Shown piece after piece: positions 5,028 to 9,649 of a stretch of 9,649 nucleotides of DNA; the first letter of the stretch is position 1, and each line of letters opens with the position of its first letter. Below the pieces are notes generated by a model. The model saw nothing but the letters and a program-made list of their open reading frames with translations, had not been told where the DNA came from and did no database searches. The translations under genes were made by a program, and so were the position numbers. Origin of the DNA: Polaromonas sp. (GTDB taxonomy: Bacteria; Pseudomonadota; Gammaproteobacteria; Burkholderiales; Burkholderiaceae_C). Where the stretch lies: NCBI GenBank assembly GCA_023259235.1, contig JAHFQQ010000125.1:1-9649 (forward strand), in the 5' to 3' direction.

Positions 5028-5654
5028 TTGGCTGCCCGCGCGCTGGCCTGTCAACGCGGGCGGCGACGGCTGTTTCGCGGTCTGAACCTGCAACTTGAGC
5101 CGGGCAGCGTAACCTGGCTGCGTGGCACCAACGGCAGTGGCAAAACCAGCCTGCTGCGCATTCTGGCCGGGCTGTCGCAGCCGTCCGAGGGTGAAGTCAC
5201 CTGGGCCGGCAAACCACTCAAGCAGGTTGCGAGCGAGGCCCGGCAGGGCATGGTTTATATTGGCCACGCCAATGCCCTCAAGGAAGATCTCACGCTGGTC
5301 GAGGCGGTGGCCTTCCTGGCCGTGCTGGCTGGACTGGATGAGCCGCGCGGGCGGGCGCGCCAGGCGCTCCATCATCTAAACCTCGCAAATCGGTGCGACG
5401 CACCAGTGCGCACCCTTTCCCAAGGGCAGCGGCGCCGCGGTGCCCTGGCACGGCTGGTGCTCGACGAGCAGCCACGCACATGGGTCCTCGACGAACCCTT
5501 CGATGCCCTCGACAGTCAGAGCGTGGCGATTCTCTGTGCCATGATCGAAGCCAATACCCTGAGGCGTGGCGCCGTATTGCTGACCAGCCACCAGCCGGTT
5601 GAATTGGCCAATGCGCGCGAGTTCGACCTCGAACCATGGTGTTGTGCGTCATGA
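5028..5654 (+). CDS. ccmA: CcmA, haem-exporter/CcmE-release ABC ATPase
   Basis: This is the ATP-hydrolysing subunit of the CcmABCD complex at the inner membrane; its activity releases haem-loaded CcmE from CcmC. From the TTG at 5028 the protein has 208 residues, the normal CcmA size. It shows Walker A GTNGSGKTS (33-41), the ABC signature LSQGQRRRGALARL (from 130), Walker B WVLDEPFDALD with Asp155 and Glu156, and the switch His188 in TSHQP. The frame is open further upstream to 4866, but that part has no CcmA character. No ATG or GTG lies in frame near the domain start. AGGCGG (5018-5023) sits four bases before the TTG, which decides the start; another TTG at 5007 lacks such a site. The TGA overlaps the ccmB ATG. 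Confidence 0.93.
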   Translation: MAARALACQRGRRRLFRGLNLQLEPGSVTWLRGTNGSGKTSLLRILAGLSQPSEGEVTWAGKPLKQVASEARQGMVYIGHANALKEDLTLVEAVAFLAVLAGLDEPRGRARQALHHLNLANRCDAPVRTLSQGQRRRGALARLVLDEQPRTWVLDEPFDALDSQSVAILCAMIEANTLRRGAVLLTSHQPVELANAREFDLEPWCCAS

Positions 5655-6319
5655 GAAGCCTGTTATTTTCCGTGGCCGCCCGCGACCTGCTGCTGGCGCG
5701 CAGGCGTCGTATCGAGGCACTGCTGCCGCTGGGCTTCTTCATCGTGGCGGCGGGCCTGTTCCCCATCGGCGTCGGCCCTGAGCCGCAAATGCTGCGCGAA
5801 ATGGCACCGGGCGTGGTCTGGGTCTGCGCACTGCTGGCGGCCATGCTGTCAGTGACGCAGATGTTCGCCAGCGACCACCAGGATGGCTCGCTTGAGCAGA
5901 TGCTCCTGTCCGCGCAGCCACTCCTGTCGGTGGTGATGGGCAAGGTGCTGGCCCACTGGCTCTCGACCGGCGTACCGCTGGTGCTGGCGGCTCCACTGAT
6001 CGGCATCCTGTTTGACATGCGCGCGGCCAGCATCGGCACATTGGCGCTGACCCTGCTGCTGGGCACGCCCATTCTCAGCCTGCTGGGCGCCTTGGGGGCG
6101 GCCCTGACACTCGGGCTACGCAGCGGGGCCGCGCTGGTATTCCTGCTGGTACTGCCGCTGACCATCCCCGCGCTGATTTTTGGAACTGGTGCCGTCGGCG
6201 CAGTCGATTCCGGGTTGTCGCCACAAGCTCACCTGTCGGTGCTGGCGGCGCTGCTCATTTTCACCGCGCTGGGGGCTCCGCTGGCCACTGCGACGGCCTT
6301 GCGTATTGCGCTAGATTAA
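5651..6319 (+). CDS. ccmB: CcmB, membrane subunit of the cytochrome c maturation ABC transporter
   Basis: A 222-residue inner-membrane protein with six predicted helices that partners CcmA. Conserved CcmB features are LFPIGVGPEPQMLREMAPGV (about 36-55) followed by VWV, then DHQDGSLEQMLLS (about 77-89), VLAHWLSTGVPL (about 100-111), ALTLLLGTPILSLLGALGAA (about 130-149) and VLPLTIPALIFG (about 168-179), all collinear with E. coli CcmB. The ATG at 5651 is preferred because it forms an ATGA overlap with the ccmA stop, as at other junctions of this operon. An in-frame ATG at 5636 would add five residues. Confidence 0.95.
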   Translation: MRSLLFSVAARDLLLARRRRIEALLPLGFFIVAAGLFPIGVGPEPQMLREMAPGVVWVCALLAAMLSVTQMFASDHQDGSLEQMLLSAQPLLSVVMGKVLAHWLSTGVPLVLAAPLIGILFDMRAASIGTLALTLLLGTPILSLLGALGAALTLGLRSGAALVFLLVLPLTIPALIFGTGAVGAVDSGLSPQAHLSVLAALLIFTALGAPLATATALRIALD

Positions 6320-6360
6320 TGTTTGTGCAATCAGCTTGCAGATCCCGGCCCATGGAATAC

Positions 6361-6370
6361 GGGTTAACCC
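6361..6370. repeat. 10-bp palindrome in the ccmB-ccmC gap
   Basis: GGGTTAACCC is a perfect palindrome in the 70-base spacer between ccmB and ccmC, the longest gap in this operon. GATAAT (6380-6385) follows ten bases later and resembles a -10 box, but no -35 is found, so an internal promoter is only a possibility. Confidence 0.3.
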
Positions 6371-6389
6371 TGAATGCAAGATAATATCG

Positions 6390-7157
6390 ATGTTCATGAA
6401 ACCATATTCCGTCCGCCCTCCAACACGCTGGACAACCTTCGCGGCTCCGTCGCGCTTCTACGCATTGGCCGGCAGCCTGATACCGTGGTTTTGGGCGGTT
6501 GCACTGGTGCTCGGCATCGCAGGCCTGTATGTCGGCTTTGCGATTGCCCCCACAGATTTCCAGCAGGGGGACTCGTATCGCATCATCTTCATCCATGTGC
6601 CGGCGGCCTGGATGTCAATGCTGATCTACATGGCGATGGCCTTTTGGGCGGCTTTGGGCTGGATCCTCAACACGCGCATGGCCTCCATGTTCGCCCGGGC
6701 GCTGGCGCCCACAGGCGCGCTGTTCACCGTCATTGCCCTGTGGACTGGCGCGCTATGGGGCAAGCCCACCTGGGGCACCTGGTGGGTCTGGGACGCACGG
6801 CTGACGTCCGAATTCATCCTGCTGCTGCTGTACCTGGGCTACATTGCACTGACCGAGGCCATTGACGACATTCGTCGCGCAGCCCATGCCGGCGCGTTGC
6901 TGGCGTTGGTCGGCGCCGTCAATATTCCCGTCATCTACTTTTCAGTGCGCTGGTGGAACACCCTGCACCAGGGCTCCTCAATCAACATGACCGCCGCACC
7001 AACGATGGCCATGACCATGCTCGCCGCAATGCTGCTGCTCACGTTCAGCTTTTGGGCCTATAGTTTCGCGGTAGTTTTAACCCGCGCGCGATCCATCGTG
7101 CTCGAACAGGAATCGGATACCGAATGGGTCAGGTCGCTCGCGGCGGCCACACGCTAA
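6390..7157 (+). CDS. ccmC: CcmC, haem-handling protein that loads CcmE
   Basis: A six-helix inner-membrane protein of the haem-handling family that presents haem on its periplasmic face and attaches it to CcmE. From the ATG at 6390 it has 255 residues (E. coli 245). The tryptophan-rich WWD motif is at about 128-137 (WGTWWVWDAR). The two external haem-ligand histidines are His69 in FIHVPAAW and His193 in WWNTLHQGSS. The frame is open back to a TTG at 6336, but the extra 18 residues are not family-like. A second ATG at 6396 would also serve, and neither has a strong Shine-Dalgarno sequence. It is separated from ccmB by 70 bases and from ccmD by 17. Confidence 0.94.
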   Translation: MFMKPYSVRPPTRWTTFAAPSRFYALAGSLIPWFWAVALVLGIAGLYVGFAIAPTDFQQGDSYRIIFIHVPAAWMSMLIYMAMAFWAALGWILNTRMASMFARALAPTGALFTVIALWTGALWGKPTWGTWWVWDARLTSEFILLLLYLGYIALTEAIDDIRRAAHAGALLALVGAVNIPVIYFSVRWWNTLHQGSSINMTAAPTMAMTMLAAMLLLTFSFWAYSFAVVLTRARSIVLEQESDTEWVRSLAAATR

Positions 7158-7174
7158 TACGGAAAGACAACACC

Positions 7175-7342
7175 ATGCACTGGAAATCCTTCGGCGACTT
7201 TTTGCATATGGGCGGCTATGGCCTTTATGTGTGGGGTTCTTACGGCGTCACGTTGCTGATGATGTCGGTCGAGGCACTGATGGGCCGTCAGCGCTTCTGG
7301 GCCGCGCGTCAGGCCATCAACAACCTGGAGCAAGGAAAATGA
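7175..7342 (+). CDS. ccmD: CcmD, small membrane subunit of the CcmABCD complex
   Basis: The 55-residue product begins MHWKSFGDFLHMGGYGLYVW and has a single hydrophobic helix (about 17-33) with a basic tail (RQRFWAARQA). This is the usual form of CcmD, which stabilises CcmC and helps release holo-CcmE. The motif F..MGGYG.YVW is typical of the family. The ATG at 7175 follows GGAAAG with suitable spacing. The TGA overlaps the ccmE ATG as ATGA (7339-7342). Confidence 0.92.
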   Translation: MHWKSFGDFLHMGGYGLYVWGSYGVTLLMMSVEALMGRQRFWAARQAINNLEQGK

Positions 7343-7800
7343 AGCCTCGCAGCAAACGCGCGCTCATCATCATAGGAGTGCTCGCCGCCGTCGGTGTCGG
7401 CGTCGCTCTGGTGCTCAACGCGTTCAACAGCAACCTGGTGTTCTTCTACACGCCGTCGCAAATTGCGAGCAAGGAGGCGCCGCAAGGCCGCACATTCCGC
7501 ATCGGCGGCCTGGTGAAGGAAGGTAGCGTGGCGCGCGACGGCGTGACGGTTCGTTTCCTCGTCACCGACACCGTCCAAACCGTTCCCGTGCGCTTTGAAG
7601 GCATCCTGCCGGACCTCTTCAAGGAAGGAAAGGGCGTCGTGGCCCAGGGCAAGCTGGACAGCGACGGTGTCTTCACCGCGCGCGAGGTGCTGGCCAAACA
7701 CGATGAAAACTACATGCCGCCCGAAGCCGCGGAAGCGTTGAAGCAGGCCGCCGCGACGAAGGCCCGGGCAGCCGGTACGCTGGTGGGAGCCAGGCCATGA
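7339..7800 (+). CDS. ccmE: CcmE, periplasmic haem chaperone
   Basis: A 153-residue membrane-anchored haem chaperone. The N-terminus has basic residues (MKPRSKRA) and one anchor helix at about 8-27. The rest is the periplasmic OB-fold beta barrel, including FYTPSQI, FRIGGLVKEGSV and VTVRFLVTD. The haem attachment site is VLAKHDENYMPPE, with His121 as the covalent haem-binding residue and Tyr125 as its nearby ligand. This is the common His-type CcmE, not the Cys variant of archaea and some delta-proteobacteria. The C-terminal tail of about 25 residues is Ala-rich and flexible. Overlaps of four bases at both ends (ATGA with ccmD and with ccmF) suggest translational coupling. Confidence 0.96.
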   Translation: MKPRSKRALIIIGVLAAVGVGVALVLNAFNSNLVFFYTPSQIASKEAPQGRTFRIGGLVKEGSVARDGVTVRFLVTDTVQTVPVRFEGILPDLFKEGKGVVAQGKLDSDGVFTAREVLAKHDENYMPPEAAEALKQAAATKARAAGTLVGARP

Positions 7801-9649
7801 TCCCCGAGTTCGGCCACCTGCTGTTGATCATGGCTCTCGGCATCGCCTTGGTGCAGGGCGTGCTGATGATGGCCGGCGCCCAGCGTGGACGCGCCGACTG
7901 GATGGTGCTGGGCCGACCGCTGGCATGGACGCAGTTCGTGCTGGTAGCGGGGTCGTTTGCGTGCCTGACGGCAGCCTTCGTGCGCAACGATTTCTCGGTG
8001 CTATACGTCGCATCGAACTCCAACTCGGCCTTGCCATTGCACTATCGCATCGCTGCGGTCTGGGGTGGCCATGAGGGCTCACTGCTGCTGTGGATGCTCA
8101 TGCTCAATATCTGGACCGTGGCGGTTGCCACGTTCAGCAAAAGCCTGCCAAGGGTGTTCGTTGCACGCATTCTTGGTGTGCTGGGCCTGGTCTCGGTCGG
8201 CTTTTTGCTGTTCACCCTGATCACCTCCAGCCCATTCGAGCGTCTGCTGCCGGCGGCTGCCGAGGGGCGGGACCTGAATCCACTGCTGCAGGACCCGGGC
8301 ATGGTTATCCATCCGCCCATGCTGTACATGGGTTACGTGGGTTTCTCGGTAGCCTATGCATTCGCGATCGCAGCATTGCTGGGCGGCCAGCTTGACGCCA
8401 CCTGGGCACGCTGGACCCGCCCATGGACTTCGGCCGCCTGGATATTCCTGACCTTCGGCATCGGCCTCGGTAGTTGGTGGGCCTACAACGAACTGGGCTG
8501 GGGCGGCTGGTGGTTCTGGGACCCGGTCGAGAACGCGTCGTTCATGCCCTGGCTGGCCGGTACGGCGCTGATTCACTCACTGGCTGTCACGGAAAAGCGC
8601 GGTAGCTTCAAGGTCTGGACAGTGCTGCTGGCGATTGTGGCGTTTACCTTGTCGCTGATGGGTACCTTTCTCGTGCGTTCCGGCGTACTTTCGTCGGTGC
8701 ATGCCTTTGCGACCGACCCACGGCGCGGCCTGTTTATCCTGGGTTTTCTGGTGGTGGTCATCGGCACCTCCCTGGTGCTGTATGCCTGGCGCGCGCCAAA
8801 GGTCGGGCTGGGTCAGCGCTTTGGTCTGCTCTCCAGGGAATCGATGCTGCTGATCAACAACATGCTGTTGATCGCGGCCACCGGCGCGGTGCTGCTGGGC
8901 ACGTTATACCCACTCTTTCTCGATGCGCTGGGATTAGGCAAAATTTCGGTTGGTCCGCCCTACTTTGATACCGTGTTCGGGTTGCTGATGGTGCCGGTGA
9001 TGTTTGCAATGGGCATTGGCCCCCTGGTGCGCTGGAAGCAGGATGAGCCCGGCAGCCTGGCCGGGCGGCTACGTTGGGCGTTGCCCGTGGCGCTGGCGGC
9101 CGCACTGATTGTCGGCTGGACTGCAGGCCGCATTTCGCCAGTCACAACGGGCGGCCTCACGCTGGCCTTCTGGATCGTCGCCTGCCTTGCCATCGATCTG
9201 TTTGAGCGCCTGCGGCCAACCGGCCTGCAAACCAGCATGATTGCCAGGTTGCGGAGGCTGCCGATGGTCGGCATGATGGTCGCCCATCTGGGCGTCGCGG
9301 TGTTCGCCTTTGGTGTGGCAATGGTCAAGACGTACGAAATCGAGCGCGACGTCAAGATGGGGCCAGACACAACCACCGAGCTGGCAGGCTACAGTTTGCG
9401 CATGGTCAATATCCGGGAGCTTCAGGGTCCAAATTACCAGGCAACCCAGGGCCAGATTGAAGTCAGCCGCGATGGCAAGGTGATCGCAACGCTTCTGCCA
9501 GCAAAGCGCATCTACCGCGTTCAGACCAACCCCATGACCGAGGCGGCGGTGGACAGCAACCCATTGCGCGACATCTATGTCTCGATGGGTGAACAACTGC
9601 CGTCCGGCGAATGGGTCGTGCGCGTGCAGCACAAGCCCTTCATTGTCTG
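7797..9649 (+). CDS. ccmF: CcmF, cytochrome c haem lyase subunit (cut by right edge)
   Basis: This large polytopic membrane protein takes haem from CcmE and, with CcmH, ligates it to the CxxCH thiols of apocytochrome c. The window has 617 codons without a stop; E. coli CcmF has 647 residues, so only the C-terminal end is missing. The WWD domain reads GGWWFWDPVENASFMPW (236-252). Conserved histidines are His172 (VIHPPMLYMGY), His260 (ALIHSLAV), His302 (LSSVHAFA) and His497 (VAHLGVAV), matching E. coli His173, His261, His303 and His491. AVWGGHEGSLLLW (88-100) is another family hallmark. The ATG at 7797 overlaps the ccmE stop. ccmG and ccmH would be expected next. Confidence 0.96.
   Translation, partial: MIPEFGHLLLIMALGIALVQGVLMMAGAQRGRADWMVLGRPLAWTQFVLVAGSFACLTAAFVRNDFSVLYVASNSNSALPLHYRIAAVWGGHEGSLLLWMLMLNIWTVAVATFSKSLPRVFVARILGVLGLVSVGFLLFTLITSSPFERLLPAAAEGRDLNPLLQDPGMVIHPPMLYMGYVGFSVAYAFAIAALLGGQLDATWARWTRPWTSAAWIFLTFGIGLGSWWAYNELGWGGWWFWDPVENASFMPWLAGTALIHSLAVTEKRGSFKVWTVLLAIVAFTLSLMGTFLVRSGVLSSVHAFATDPRRGLFILGFLVVVIGTSLVLYAWRAPKVGLGQRFGLLSRESMLLINNMLLIAATGAVLLGTLYPLFLDALGLGKISVGPPYFDTVFGLLMVPVMFAMGIGPLVRWKQDEPGSLAGRLRWALPVALAAALIVGWTAGRISPVTTGGLTLAFWIVACLAIDLFERLRPTGLQTSMIARLRRLPMVGMMVAHLGVAVFAFGVAMVKTYEIERDVKMGPDTTTELAGYSLRMVNIRELQGPNYQATQGQIEVSRDGKVIATLLPAKRIYRVQTNPMTEAAVDSNPLRDIYVSMGEQLPSGEWVVRVQHKPFIV

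Noticed and set aside
5290..6165. Minus-strand 291-codon frame across ccmA and ccmB
   Set aside because: It is Ser/Arg-rich without motifs and covers two unmistakable ccm genes.

Overview
The window is high-GC chromosomal DNA from a proteobacterium. The CcmABCDEF type I cytochrome c maturation genes, a three-cysteine ArsC next to an ArsB, and the general look of the proteins and promoters suggest a betaproteobacterium of the order Burkholderiales, perhaps Comamonadaceae. That placement is inference from sequence style, not a database match.

Positions 1-607 run on the minus strand. The left edge cuts the 5' end of an OlsB-like N-acyltransferase gene (ornithine lipid synthesis) that starts at 206. 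Upstream of it lie a rho-independent terminator (257-279), an unrecognised 73-codon ORF with a good ribosome binding site (300-521), and a PhoB-type promoter. The promoter is a run of 11-bp-phased CTGTCAT-like heptamers at 564-607 followed, at phoA-like spacing, by a weak -10. The picture is of phosphate-starvation control of a lipid-remodelling gene, possibly with attenuation at the terminator.

Positions 608-967 hold no convincing gene. This AT-rich regulatory stretch has a sigma70-like promoter with a perfect inverted repeat in it and two more inverted repeats downstream. It feeds the plus-strand arsenic cluster: arsC (thioredoxin-type arsenate reductase, 968-1468), arsB (arsenite efflux permease, 1586-2872), a doubtful 48-codon ORF that touches both neighbours, and an MFS transporter (from 3015). 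No arsR is visible in the window.

The junction at 4190-4802 looks damaged or mis-sequenced. The MFS frame passes its expected end and runs on antisense through a convergent GNAT acetyltransferase gene. That GNAT gene (4787-4269, minus) has one in-frame TGA where related proteins commonly have Cys. A 14-bp perfect hairpin, with part of one arm copied as an 8-bp tandem repeat, sits where both genes should end.

From 5028 to the right edge a tightly packed operon, ccmA-ccmB-ccmC-ccmD-ccmE-ccmF, encodes the type I cytochrome c maturation system. Three of its five junctions are ATGA overlaps. CcmAB is the ABC transporter that releases holo-CcmE, CcmC and CcmD load haem on CcmE, and CcmF (cut by the right edge, about 617 codons seen) transfers the haem to apocytochrome c. 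ccmG and ccmH would be expected beyond the edge.
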